A stretch of DNA of 64,000 nt, taken from contig NZ_CP046115.1 of NCBI RefSeq assembly GCF_009707385.1, forward strand, positions 4,464,001 through 4,528,000, in the 5' to 3' direction. Each line of letters opens with the position of its first letter. The stretch's first letter is position 1. A model generated the notes under the pieces. The model did no database searches, was not told the origin of the DNA, and worked only from the letters and a program-made list of their open reading frames with translations. Source of the stretch: Klebsiella oxytoca. Its GTDB lineage: Bacteria; Pseudomonadota; Gammaproteobacteria; Enterobacterales; Enterobacteriaceae. Below, one piece after another: positions 50,571-59,650 of this stretch. The translations under genes were made by a program, and so were the position numbers.

Positions 50571-52220
50571 ATGGCGCAAATGAATGAAAATATCGCGACC
50601 GCACCGGTCTCTCCGCTACGCGAGTTCTTCGCGAAACCACGTATTATCGCCAGGCCCGGCTTTAACCGCTGGCTGGTGCCGCCGGCGGCGCTGGCCGTTC
50701 ATCTCTGTATCGGTATGGCCTATGGATTTTCGGTTTACTGGCTGCCCATGTCGCAGTTAATAGGAGGAAGCGAGTCCCTACAATGCCCGGTCAATATGTC
50801 GTTCTGGCAGCAGCTGTTTACCCGCGATTGCGACTGGAAAATCTCCATGCTGGGTTGGACCTACACGCTGTTTTTTGTTTTTCTCGGCTGTTCAGCCGCG
50901 CTGTGGGGCAGCTGGCTTGAGAAGGTTGGGCCACGGCTGGTCAGTTTTATTGCCACGCTATGCTGGTGCGGCGGCCTGCTGCTATCAAGCGTCGCTATCT
51001 ATTTCCATCAGCTATGGCTGTTATGGCTGGGGGCCGGGGTTATCGGCGGTGTGGGCCTCGGGCTGGGCTATATTTCACCGGTTTCGACGTTGTTACGCTG
51101 GTTTCCCGATAAGCGCGGCATGGCGGCCGGAATGGCCATTATGGGTTTTGGCGGCGGAGCGCTGGTCGGGGCTCCGCTGGCAAACGCGCTGATGAACTAC
51201 TTCGCCGGCCCGGAGGGTAACGGCGTGTGGCAGAGCATCCTGGCGCTGGCCGCGATTTATGCGCTGTTTATGCTCGGCGGCACCTTTGGCTATCGCCTGC
51301 CGCCAATGGGCTGGCATCCTTCGGGTGAAAAGGCGCAAAAAACCATCCGCAATAATTCAACGATTCAGGTCCACGTTCACGTCGCCTGTCGTACCCCGCA
51401 GTTCTGGCTGCTGTGGATGGTACTGTGGCTAAACGTGACCGCGGGTATCGGTATCCTCGGTATGGCCTCGCCGATGCTGCAGGAGATCTTTGCCGGTAAG
51501 CTGCTATCGCTCGATCTGAGCTGGCATGAACTTAACGGCGAACAGCTAAAACGCATTGCGACCATGGCCGCCGGATTTACCGGTCTGCTCAGCCTGTTTA
51601 ACATTCTGGGGCGTTTTTTCTGGGCATCGGTATCCGACCTGTGCGGGCGCAAAATGACCTTTGCGATGATTTTCTGCCTGGGCGCCGTGCTGTACGGTAC
51701 GTTGCCGCTGGTGAATCACGGCGGCTATATCGCGCTATACGTCTGCGCGATGTGCATTATCATTTCGATGTACGGCGGAGGGTTTGCCAGCATTCCCGCT
51801 TATCTGGCCGACATATTTGGTTCACAGATGGTTGGCGCGATTCATGGACGCCTGTTGACCGCCTGGTCGGCTGCGGGGATCAGCGGCCCGGTTCTGGTGA
51901 ACTATCTGCGCGAATATCAGCTGACCCACGGCGTCTCGCCTGAGCGCGTCTATGATATCACGCTGATGGTCCTGACCGCCCTGCTGGTCATTGGCTTTAT
52001 CTGTAATCAGCTGGTGCGTCCGCTTACGCAAGACCATGCAATGACCGCCGAACAGCAGCAACAGGCGAAAGGTCTGTATACCATTAACAAGGATGCTCAG
52101 CTTACGTGGGAGCCCCGTCCGTCAACGCTGCTGTTGACCGCAAGCTGGGTAGCGGTCAGCGTTCCGCTTTTATGGGGAATAGGTACTACGCTACAGCAGG
52201 CCGTGAAGTTTTTTATGTAG
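50571..52220 (+). CDS. MFS transporter of the OFA (oxalate/formate antiporter-like) family
   Basis: A 549-residue transporter. The N-terminal GMAYGFSVYWLPMSQLIGG and the loop RWFPDKRGMAAGMAIMGFGGG (about 178-198) are the family's signatures. GRFFWASVSDLCGRKMTF is the second MFS motif. Twelve helices are expected. It is longer than standard OFA members (about 400-430) because of a cysteine-containing insert after helix 1 (about 65-90), a central loop and an extended C terminus with two more hydrophobic segments. The start at 50571 follows AGGA. A frame to 50493 lacks a ribosome site. The substrate, presumably a monocarboxylate or dicarboxylate, is not evident. It stands alone. Confidence 0.85.
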   Translation: MAQMNENIATAPVSPLREFFAKPRIIARPGFNRWLVPPAALAVHLCIGMAYGFSVYWLPMSQLIGGSESLQCPVNMSFWQQLFTRDCDWKISMLGWTYTLFFVFLGCSAALWGSWLEKVGPRLVSFIATLCWCGGLLLSSVAIYFHQLWLLWLGAGVIGGVGLGLGYISPVSTLLRWFPDKRGMAAGMAIMGFGGGALVGAPLANALMNYFAGPEGNGVWQSILALAAIYALFMLGGTFGYRLPPMGWHPSGEKAQKTIRNNSTIQVHVHVACRTPQFWLLWMVLWLNVTAGIGILGMASPMLQEIFAGKLLSLDLSWHELNGEQLKRIATMAAGFTGLLSLFNILGRFFWASVSDLCGRKMTFAMIFCLGAVLYGTLPLVNHGGYIALYVCAMCIIISMYGGGFASIPAYLADIFGSQMVGAIHGRLLTAWSAAGISGPVLVNYLREYQLTHGVSPERVYDITLMVLTALLVIGFICNQLVRPLTQDHAMTAEQQQQAKGLYTINKDAQLTWEPRPSTLLLTASWVAVSVPLLWGIGTTLQQAVKFFM

Positions 52221-52225
52221 GTGCT

Positions 52226-52255
52226 CGCAGCCGATGCCGTCAGATATCGGCTGCG
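52226..52255 (+). terminator. Hairpin after the OFA-family transporter gene
   Basis: CGCAGCCGAT and ATCGGCTGCG form a perfect 10-bp stem around a 10-nt loop, 5 bp after the stop codon. No T run follows. The rest of the gap to 52778 shows no gene and no other structure I can support. Confidence 0.5.
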
Positions 52256-52778
52256 GCAAGTGACTAATCTCGCCCTTACGTAATAACAGACCGTATGCTG
52301 GCGGCGATCAATAAATCCGCCAGCCTGCGGCTCGATATCCTGAGGCGCCTCTTCTGCTGTCCGCATAGACAGCGGAGGAAAACGGGGGGCCTTTCCTGCC
52401 CATCCGCGACGCGGATAGTACGATGCCGTTAAAGCTAAGCCGCTATCCCGAAGATAAAGGCACCAACAGAGGCCAGATGCGCACTTTTTGTGGCACACAA
52501 CATGGTCTGTATCCATAGATCTGGTTATTCTAGCAGCCAGGTGAATATTTATTGCGTTATCACCATTACGCCCACGGGGAGCGCAGCACGGACATCTCAG
52601 GGCAGCAGACCGCTGGCGTAGCCTGTCTCAGGGCTGAGGCCATCGCGGGAAGTGGTCGCAAGGGGTTTATTTGTATTCGGCGCTTAACAACGCTGAATGC
52701 ATATTAGGGAAGAATGGCTGTATATCGAACCTTTCACTGATATTGCAGCCTTTACTGAATCTTCAGGAGAATCAATTG

Positions 52779-53219
52779 ATGGTAAATATTTATATTGCGA
52801 GCCCTTTTTTCAGCGACGATCAAATTGCACGGGTGCAGCGAGTGGAACAGGCGCTGACCGCAAACAAAACGGTGGATAAATTTTTCTCACCCCGCCTCGC
52901 TGACCCGGACAACCTGGAATACGGCAGCCTACCCTGGCGCGACTTCATCTTTAAGAACGATATCAAACACCTCGATGAAGCGACGGTAGTCGTTGCCGTA
53001 GTTGATTTCTTTGACGATCACGTCGACAGCGGTACGGCATATGAAATCGGCTATGCCCACGCATTTAAAAAGCCGCTGATTATCGTTCAGGAAAAAGGGA
53101 ATAAGCTAAACCTGATGATTTCAGAAAGCCTGACCTACTATACCCAAAGCGCTGAAGAGTTAGAGAGTTACGACTTTACCCAGCTTAAAAAGAATATTTT
53201 TACCGGCGACGTTTTCTGA
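52779..53219 (+). CDS. Nucleoside 2-deoxyribosyltransferase family protein
   Basis: A 146-residue protein of the nucleoside 2-deoxyribosyltransferase superfamily. It begins VNIYIASPFFSDDQIARVQR, with the nucleotide-binding strand-loop. The catalytic motif is DSGTAYEIGYAHA with Glu89 as the nucleophile, and DFFDD sits just upstream. Members move deoxyribose between bases or hydrolyse nucleotide N-glycosidic bonds. The substrate here is not known. The start ATG at 52779 follows CAGGAGA; a frame opening at 52671 has no ribosome site. It ends with a strong terminator. The convergent P-loop kinase gene is just beyond. Confidence 0.87.
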   Translation: MVNIYIASPFFSDDQIARVQRVEQALTANKTVDKFFSPRLADPDNLEYGSLPWRDFIFKNDIKHLDEATVVVAVVDFFDDHVDSGTAYEIGYAHAFKKPLIIVQEKGNKLNLMISESLTYYTQSAEELESYDFTQLKKNIFTGDVF

Positions 53220-53225
53220 TATCAC

Positions 53226-53251
53226 GCGGTCGCCTCAGCGACCGCTTTTCT
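53226..53251 (+). terminator. Rho-independent terminator of the deoxyribosyltransferase gene
   Basis: GCGGTCGC-CTCA-GCGACCGC is a perfect 8-bp GC-rich stem followed by TTTTCT, 6 bp after the stop codon. Confidence 0.9.
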
Positions 53252-53269
53252 CCATCACCGCACGACCGT

Positions 53270-53788
53270 TCATGAACTCACCGAGCGCGACTCAATATGC
53301 TGAAGGATCTTCTCTACCACCTCTTCGGCTGTCATTAAAGATGTGTCCAGAGTGAGGCTGGCGGAGCGCCAGGGTTCGTACTCACGGGTAATGACCTTTT
53401 GCCAGTCCGGCAAGATATGCCCGCTAATATCCGCTTCACGATTTTCAACGCGATGTCGGTGCTGCGTTTGATCGGAGCAGGTAAATTCTATCTCCAGAAA
53501 AGGCGCGTCAGTATCAGTCGCCACTTCTCTCCAGGCCTGCCGGGTAATGGCGATGGAATTAACCGAGTCGGCAATCACGGTATTTCCCAGCCTGAGGTTA
53601 TCCGCAGCAATAGAGTACGCCACCAGATATCCGGCCGGGCCCATCTCTCCCATGGCGAGAGTTTTCGCGCGAATCAAAGATTGTTCAATTGAATCAATAC
53701 GTAACCAGACAGCTTTCAACCTGATGGCCAGAAGACGGGCAATGGTTGATTTACCGGTACCGGGCAGTCCGCCAAAGATCAATAACAT
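53270..53788 (-). CDS. P-loop kinase-like ATP-binding protein
   Basis: A 172-residue protein with Walker A at the N terminus (LLIFGGLPGTGKSTIARLLA) and the base-binding-type RIDSIEQSL. It resembles the AAA_33 / zeta-toxin-like small-molecule kinases (chloramphenicol phosphotransferase or gluconokinase fold). IADSVNSI and HRVENREADISGH, with lid arginines, follow. The C terminus is LDTSLMTAEEVVEKIL. The substrate is unknown. It could be an antibiotic- or nucleoside-modifying kinase, but nothing in the sequence fixes this. The start follows AGGGA. It is monocistronic, convergent with the deoxyribosyltransferase gene. Confidence 0.8.
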   Translation of the reverse strand: MLLIFGGLPGTGKSTIARLLAIRLKAVWLRIDSIEQSLIRAKTLAMGEMGPAGYLVAYSIAADNLRLGNTVIADSVNSIAITRQAWREVATDTDAPFLEIEFTCSDQTQHRHRVENREADISGHILPDWQKVITREYEPWRSASLTLDTSLMTAEEVVEKILQHIESRSVSS

Positions 53789-54020
53789 ACGTATCCCTTA
53801 ATAAATAACAAATGCAGAGGATGACCACAGTAGAGTGCTGATAACATCACGTCCAGCGCGATACGGGCTCGCTGCAGCACGAGCCTATAACCATATTAAA
53901 ATAACGGTTAAATGACATCTTTTGAGTTTATTTACAGCTACTGAGCCACGGGACCTTAGCCTGACTGGCCCCCCCGCGGCGTTTTAACAGATGTTTTTTT
54001 CATCAGCGCAAATGCCAGCG

Positions 54021-54809
54021 CTATTCGTCTTCATCAGCATATAGCTGCCTGAGCGCATTGATATTGACGATTAGAATTTTGCCGTACTTAGCGTCTATCC
54101 AGCCTAACTTTTCCCACGCGACCAGCCGTTTGTTGATAGTCTGGCGGGTCGTGTTAATGATTGTCGCCAGATCGTCCTGCGTCAGGTAGAGATTGATTAA
54201 TACCCCCCGTTCGTGCGGCTCACCATATCCCTCAGACAAACTCACTAGCCGCTTTGCCAGGCGGGCAGAAACCGATAAAAGCGTGCTGTCATGCAGCATA
54301 GTGAAGGCATTACGTACCACTTTACACAGCAGTAACGCCATAAATCGATGAAAAATTGGGTAATTTTGCAGAAGGAATTCAACATCGCTGGGTTTGAGTG
54401 TCAGAAGTGTGGTTTTACCGATCGCCCTGGCGTCGTGGGTTCGGAGGGATTTATCGATCATGCCAATTTCGCCGAACCAGTTGCCCGGAGAGAGATAGCG
54501 GAAAATACATTCTCTGCCGTCAGCAGAAACGGTACTTACCTTTACGGAACCGGTGATGACCGCATAGAAGCCAAGCGATTCATCACCGCGGTAGTGAATG
54601 ATCTCCCCATTATCGTACTGATACAAACCGGCGCGGGACATAATCTGTTCAACGAGATAGTCCGGTAGCGCTCGAAACCAACTGCTACCAAGCAGAATAT
54701 GGTTGATCTCCTCCGACGAAATGACGAGATCATGCGACGGTGCTACGGCCAATATCTTAACCATCGTTGTGGCAACCTGAGGTCGATTGTTGTCGTAGCA
54801 CTGTATCAT
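54021..54809 (-). CDS. Crp/Fnr-family transcriptional regulator
   Basis: A regulator of up to 262 residues. The cyclic-nucleotide-binding-like domain (about residues 45-160) has GEIIHYRGDESLGFYAVITG and FRYLSPGNWFGEIGMIDKS. The C-terminal Crp-type helix-turn-helix has LTQDDLATIINTTRQTINKR. No Fnr-type cysteine cluster is present, so it is not an oxygen sensor of that kind, and cAMP-contact residues were not verified. It is 30 bp downstream of a sugar-acid MFS transporter gene in the same direction, so it probably regulates the dehydratase-transporter operon. The start is uncertain: the ATG at 54809 has its AGGA very close, and another lies at 54764. Confidence 0.85.
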   Translation of the reverse strand: MIQCYDNNRPQVATTMVKILAVAPSHDLVISSEEINHILLGSSWFRALPDYLVEQIMSRAGLYQYDNGEIIHYRGDESLGFYAVITGSVKVSTVSADGRECIFRYLSPGNWFGEIGMIDKSLRTHDARAIGKTTLLTLKPSDVEFLLQNYPIFHRFMALLLCKVVRNAFTMLHDSTLLSVSARLAKRLVSLSEGYGEPHERGVLINLYLTQDDLATIINTTRQTINKRLVAWEKLGWIDAKYGKILIVNINALRQLYADEDE

Positions 54810-54839
54810 TTCCTGTGAATCAAAGCGGCGCAGATATTT

Positions 54840-56186
54840 TTATTCACTGACCGGTAATTTATGCGTTGCTGGCTGAGTATTCATCGGTTTTTCAATGCCG
54901 AATCGACGCAGCGCCAGAATCATCAGACTGCCCATAGCCGTTACCAGGGCGAGAAAGTAGAGCCCTGCCTGTGCGGAATGAAAAGTATGCTCCGCCCAGA
55001 CGCGCAGATTTGGCGCAACAAATCCCCCCAGATTTCCCATCGAGTTAATTAACGCGATGCCGGAAGCGGCTGCCGCGCCGCCAAGATATGAGGAAGGGAA
55101 GGTCCAGTACAGCGGCTGCATCGCCAGATGCCCGGCAGCGGCGACACACAGGGCAACAATGGCAATCAGCGGAATACTGTCCGCCAGACCGGAAACGGCA
55201 ATTCCGATTGCCCCCGACATAAAGGTGATAGAGGCAACATAACGACGTTCCTGTAGCCTTTCCGAAATACGCGGCACGTAGTACACCGCGATAGCAGCGC
55301 ACAGCGGCGGAATAGCGGTAACGAAACCGACCAGTAGGCCAACTTTAGTGCCCATCAGCGTGGCGATTTGCGTCGGCAGGAAGAAGTAGATCCCATACCC
55401 GCATACCTGCACCGTAAACCAGATCAGACATAAATAAAGCACGCGTACATCCAGCAGTGCTTGCCACACACTTTTTGGCCCGTGAGCAAGTTTGGCCTGC
55501 TCTTCCTGATTCAGCGTTTGGTTAAGCGCCGCTTTTTCCTGTTTTGTCAGCCAGGTGGCGTTATCAGGGCGATCGTCAAGATAGAAGAAAACCCAGATTC
55601 CGACGGCAGAAGCGAGCAATCCCTCAACGAGGAACATCAGCTGCCAACCGTGCAGGCCAAACGCCAGCACCGTCCCCTCAAGCGACAGGAGAGAACCTGA
55701 AAGCGGGCCACCGATGATAAACGCAAGCGGTGCGCCAAACAGAAAATAGCCGGTAACGCGTGCGCGGATATGCTGCGGGAACCAGAAGGTCAGATAAAGA
55801 ATGACCCCGGGGAAGAAACCTGCTTCGCTGACGCCAAGCAGGAAGCGTAAAAAGATAAAAACCGACTCCGTGTGGGCGAACATCATCGCCGCGGACACGA
55901 GGCCCCAGGTCACCATAATACGCGCAAGCCAGACGCGAGCGCCGATACGATACAGCAGTATATTGCTGGGGACTTCGAACAGCGCATAGCCGATAAAGAA
56001 GATACCGGCGCCGAAAGCGTAAGCCGCATCGCTCAGGCCGGTGTCCAGCTGAAACTCTTGTTTGGCAAAGCCAATGTTGGAACGATCCAGATAGGCCAGA
56101 ATAAACATCAACGTAACCATCGGGATGATCCGACGGATGGATTTACGGATTGCCAGTGATAAATCCTGATCGGTAGGGGCGAGCAT
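54840..56186 (-). CDS. MFS transporter of the anion:cation symporter (ACS) family
   Basis: A 448-residue, 12-helix transporter. The signature YLDRSNIGFAK at about residue 33, RFLLGVSEAGFFPGVILYLT (about 114-133) and FWFPQHIRARVTGYF belong to the phthalate/hexuronate/tartrate (ACS) group. It imports a carboxylate or sugar acid with protons. It lies between the dehydratase and regulator genes on the same strand, so the substrate is probably the same acid sugar the dehydratase uses. The start follows GAGGTG. Confidence 0.9.
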   Translation of the reverse strand: MLAPTDQDLSLAIRKSIRRIIPMVTLMFILAYLDRSNIGFAKQEFQLDTGLSDAAYAFGAGIFFIGYALFEVPSNILLYRIGARVWLARIMVTWGLVSAAMMFAHTESVFIFLRFLLGVSEAGFFPGVILYLTFWFPQHIRARVTGYFLFGAPLAFIIGGPLSGSLLSLEGTVLAFGLHGWQLMFLVEGLLASAVGIWVFFYLDDRPDNATWLTKQEKAALNQTLNQEEQAKLAHGPKSVWQALLDVRVLYLCLIWFTVQVCGYGIYFFLPTQIATLMGTKVGLLVGFVTAIPPLCAAIAVYYVPRISERLQERRYVASITFMSGAIGIAVSGLADSIPLIAIVALCVAAAGHLAMQPLYWTFPSSYLGGAAAASGIALINSMGNLGGFVAPNLRVWAEHTFHSAQAGLYFLALVTAMGSLMILALRRFGIEKPMNTQPATHKLPVSE

Positions 56187-56253
56187 AAATCACCTCTTTG
56201 TATTTGTCGTTATTGTGGTGGCCCGAGCGTGCGCACGGGCGATACAGGTTGGT

Positions 56254-57366
56254 TTATCGTACGCTAAAGCGTTCAAGAGCCTCCTGGCGAAGGGTGGTGC
56301 CTGCGCCAGGCTCGGTGGGCAGAGAGTAGTAACCCTCTTTGACCTCAACCGGATCGACGAAGCAGTCCAGCGTCCAGGGGATAAACTCCAGCAGCGAGCA
56401 TGAAGGATGCGCCATAACCAGATGCAGCTGCGCCTGCATCATGTCACCGTGATGTGGCGTTACCGGCAGATTGAAAGCCTGACCAAGATCGGCAATTTCC
56501 CATACTGCCGTCAGCCCCCCGCAACGTGTTGCATCAGGCTGCAGGTAATCCACAGCGCCTGCCAGCACAAACTCTTTGAAAGAATCAAACTGATAGAGCA
56601 GCTCGCCCAGCGCAATTGGCGTGTTGATATGTTCAGCCAGGGTACGATGGCTCGCGACGTCGTCGTGCCACATCGGTTCTTCAAACCAGGTGATATCGAA
56701 GTCAGCCAGCCGGGAACCGTACTGCTTGGCGATACTGATATCCCATTTTGCGTTCGCGTCGACCATCAGATTCACATCATCGCCAATCGCCTTTCTGACC
56801 GCCTCAATGCGTTTGAGATCTTCCCGCGGATCCGGCTTACCGATTTTCATTTTGATGGCATTAAACCCTTCTTCAAAAATCATTTTTTTGCAGTCATCAA
56901 CCAGTTCCGCCGTATCGCGGACCAGCCAGCCACAGTCGGTGTTATAAGCGAGGACACGGGTATTTTTCGAACCGCCAAAGACTTTCCACAGCGGCTGCTC
57001 CACTCTTTTTGCTTTGAGATCCCACAGCGCGATATCAATGGCTGAGAGCGCCATTTGCATCAAGCCGCCACGACCGACCCAGATATTTGTCGAACTGCGA
57101 GACATCTTACGATGCAGATAACGAACTTCACTGGCGTCCTCGCCGATCAGCATTGGACCAAAAACGTCCTGAATGATGGTGGTGATAAGGCGGTCGGTGG
57201 TGATATCGGCATGGGTTCCGGTATAGCCATAGCCAACAAGACCGGTGTCCGTTTCGATCATCACCCCCGGCATTCCCCAATGGGTAATGCTATGGGTTGA
57301 GTCGCCGATAATATTTTTCGTAACCGGCACGTGCATAATAAAGGTGGTGAGTTTGGTTATTTTCAT
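56254..57366 (-). CDS. Enolase-superfamily sugar-acid dehydratase (mandelate racemase subgroup)
   Basis: A 370-residue member of the enolase superfamily. The capping domain is followed by a barrel with the Lys-x-Lys motif (Lys172, Lys174 in AIKMKIGKP), metal ligands Asp203 (VDAN), Glu229 (FEEP) and Glu255 (ALGE), and the His305 base in PHHGD. Asp278 (QPDAT) is the usual partner of the His. This set matches acid-sugar dehydratases such as galactarate/talarate, rhamnonate or gluconate dehydratases. The exact substrate cannot be fixed by eye. The start at 57366 follows AGGAAG. It leads an operon with the ACS transporter and Crp/Fnr-type regulator. Confidence 0.88.
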   Translation of the reverse strand: MKITKLTTFIMHVPVTKNIIGDSTHSITHWGMPGVMIETDTGLVGYGYTGTHADITTDRLITTIIQDVFGPMLIGEDASEVRYLHRKMSRSSTNIWVGRGGLMQMALSAIDIALWDLKAKRVEQPLWKVFGGSKNTRVLAYNTDCGWLVRDTAELVDDCKKMIFEEGFNAIKMKIGKPDPREDLKRIEAVRKAIGDDVNLMVDANAKWDISIAKQYGSRLADFDITWFEEPMWHDDVASHRTLAEHINTPIALGELLYQFDSFKEFVLAGAVDYLQPDATRCGGLTAVWEIADLGQAFNLPVTPHHGDMMQAQLHLVMAHPSCSLLEFIPWTLDCFVDPVEVKEGYYSLPTEPGAGTTLRQEALERFSVR

Positions 57367-57760
57367 TGCGGCTTCCTGTGTCTGTATGTCCTGACGGATG
57401 GCGCCAATGTAGCAACGGCCTTCCTGCAAGGCTGTCAAACGGTTGACACATCTCCGGAAGCGGAGAGGATTAACTGATTTTTTTGAAGTGGATCGCGAAT
57501 TTGGCCGCAGCCCGGCCGGGTGATAAGCCATTAAGCTTATTCAGAAAAGCATTGTATAATGTGGCGTACGTCATATCCGGCAAATGGATCGTACATAAAC
57601 CATTAAAAAGAGTATTTCATTAACGATGCCAAATCATGATTGGTATAACTGAATTTATAGTTAAATTTCAAAGAACTGGGCGACTACTGCTATCCCATGC
57701 CCGCTCGAATTCAAGAATAAAATAACCATAAAAAGCAATAATCACCATAGGAATTCATTT
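57367..57760. other. Divergent intergenic region
   Basis: 394 bp between the dehydratase operon (minus) and a small membrane-protein gene (plus). TATAAT at 57555-57560 is a perfect plus-strand -10 hexamer, but no good -35 was found. A loose palindrome GTAC..ATCC..GGAT..GTAC spans about 57568-57594 and could be an operator. No gene was found. Confidence 0.4.
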
Positions 57761-57970
57761 ATGAAGTTTACGTTAATAGCCCTGGGAGTAATATTAATCA
57801 TCGCATCGAGCCTGTTTTTTATGTGGCTGAGTGCGATGGGATGCATGTCAACAACGGGAGGTCCGTGCCACCGCAATGATTTTTTAACTGAAGAAGCGAT
57901 TTATCTGTTCTATGCCCCGGTGACAATAGGGTGCATCTTTATTTTCCTGGGAATCAGAAGGCGAAAATAA
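57761..57970 (+). CDS. Small two-helix membrane protein
   Basis: A 69-residue protein with two hydrophobic helices (about residues 4-26 and 46-64) and a Cys-containing loop (MGCMSTTGGPCHRNDF) that would face the periplasm. The C terminus is basic (GIRRRK). I do not recognise the family. It has a good ribosome site (AGGAA), typical initiation and a stop with normal codon use, so it is probably real. It stands alone between the sugar-acid operon and the fimbrial operon. Confidence 0.7.
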   Translation: MKFTLIALGVILIIASSLFFMWLSAMGCMSTTGGPCHRNDFLTEEAIYLFYAPVTIGCIFIFLGIRRRK

Positions 57971-58187
57971 CCATGAATCGTTTGTACAGTGCTGACGTCC
58001 AAAGCTAACGTAGAAAAAAATCAAGGAAGGAGTGGGATTCCCCCTCCTTTATTAGTTTTGTTCTTTCCTTACAGCAGGTAGAGAAGCACATAAATATTTC
58101 GCAAGATTTAACGGCTACTTAATACATCCCGATCAGCGTACCGCTGTAGAATGGAAATTTCTTTTTAGTCAGCAAAAAACGTGCTTT

Positions 58188-58217
58188 CCCGCGTTAACGC
58201 TCAATAGCTAACGCGGG
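58188..58217. terminator. Terminator of the fimbrial operon (hairpin)
   Basis: CCCGCGTTA and TAACGCGGG form a perfect 9-bp stem with a 12-nt loop. It ends 11 bp from the stop of the last fimbrial frame. On the minus strand a T6 run follows about 9 nt after the stem. On the plus strand TTTTTATT follows, so it may serve both sides. Confidence 0.65.
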
Positions 58218-58228
58218 AAGCATTTTTA

Positions 58229-59520
58229 TTAGTAGTAGTTTATCGTAAACTCCACAGCAGAATCCGCCCTGCCCGCCGTCATTGTGGTACTTCCGGCAGT
58301 TCTGACGTAGCGGGCTCTCAGAGGTATAGAGTAGTTAGCGACGCTGTTCAATAAATTCAGGCCGCTGTCTACCGCCAGACCAGAGACAGCTTTTTCCATT
58401 ACATTGATACTCGATTTATCCTGAATTTCCAGGCACACGCCGCTCGCCGCATCAGTCGTGGGTGCGATATTAGCGCAATGCTCTCCGCTCGGCATTTCAC
58501 TAAACCCATAAACTGGATTAAATAGTACACTAACGGTATTTGGAGTCAGGGCTCCCAAAACAATATCATCATCGCCATTCCAGCTAAAAGACGGCCATTG
58601 ATTGGCTATCGCTTTGTAGAAACCAAACATCGGCGGGCAATTATTCAACTCAATGGCAAAATCCACCCACGGTGTATTTTCCATATTATCTGACACATTA
58701 TGCTTCCCCATGGCCACATTGACATCGGGTGTCTGGCAGGTACCTGAGACTACATTAATGGAGCCGGACTCTATAATTAAACGAGGACCATAGTCTCGGG
58801 TCACTTCAGGCCCTGACGCATTCTCAAGAAAATCCATATGCAGAGTTACTGGCGGAACAGAGATGGGAACAGACCACGTCCCCGAGGGAATATCCCCCGT
58901 TTTAAGCAGATAAATATCCACGGTAAGATACTGTCCCATATAAGACGCTATACCACCCCAGCCGGAGCTCGTTCCATCCCCCCCCCCCAGTTCTGGATAA
59001 AGGGATAAGCCTTTAAGTTTGCAGAGGCAATCACAAGACCTAATCCAGGAATGCCTGTATCATAAATATTTCTGTTCCTCCACGTACCTACAATAGCCGG
59101 CAGACTACCTTCTATATTATGGTACAAGGTAAGCGTTATCGGGTTTTGATCACCATCGGTACGAATACAGTCTGTAACGCCGAGAAAATCCCCATTATCC
59201 GGATTCTTAATACTTTGGCTCCAGAGCACCGTACCAACCGGACTGTTTCTTAATGCTGAAACCTGAATACCGTCAAGAAGGAGTGGTATATGATAATCCA
59301 CATAAGTGGTGCGCCCTGACATGTTCGAGGCACAATCTATTGCGGCAAGCGCCCTGCCCGGCAGCAGCGACAACAACAGCAACGACGCGAGAGAAAACAT
59401 GATCCCGTGTTTTACGCTGAAATCATCCCGCCGCTCGCCCGTCATCCCTGCCCGCTGCTTTCCTGATAACGCCCGCGACACGCCGGCGATATAAGAACAA
59501 TATTTCGTGAGTTTTTTCAT
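58229..59520 (-). pseudogene. Two-domain fimbrial tip adhesin, switched off by an 11-G tract
   Basis: Two consecutive frames make one adhesin. The first (59520-58948) has a signal peptide (MFSLASLLLLSLLPGRALA) and a lectin-type receptor domain, and ends just after the G tract at IQNWGGG. The second (58939-58229) is the pilin domain, ending SAVEFTINYY. In the second frame, the codons immediately past the tract read DGTSSGWGGIASYMGQYLTV. With 9 or 12 G residues the two join into about 430 residues with no stop. With the 11 seen here, translation stops. It is the last gene of the operon, so loss leaves pilus assembly intact but tip-less. A true phase-variable switch and a sequencing error are the two explanations. 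Confidence 0.75.
58978..58988. repeat. Homopolymer tract of 11 C/G in the adhesin gene
   Basis: Eleven consecutive C on the plus strand (G on the coding strand) sit at the junction between the receptor and pilin domains of the fimbrial adhesin. Such tracts slip during replication and are known phase-variation elements in other surface genes. Confidence 0.95.
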
Positions 59521-59650
59521 TAAACGCTATGTCCCTGTTCTGTGCTTATTTAACAAGAATGCTGATGGCGGCATCGACACACGATCTATAAATAAGCGCG
59601 GTGCCCTTTCATGCTGAGCGTCACGCGCTTACCGGCATTCCTTTACTGTT

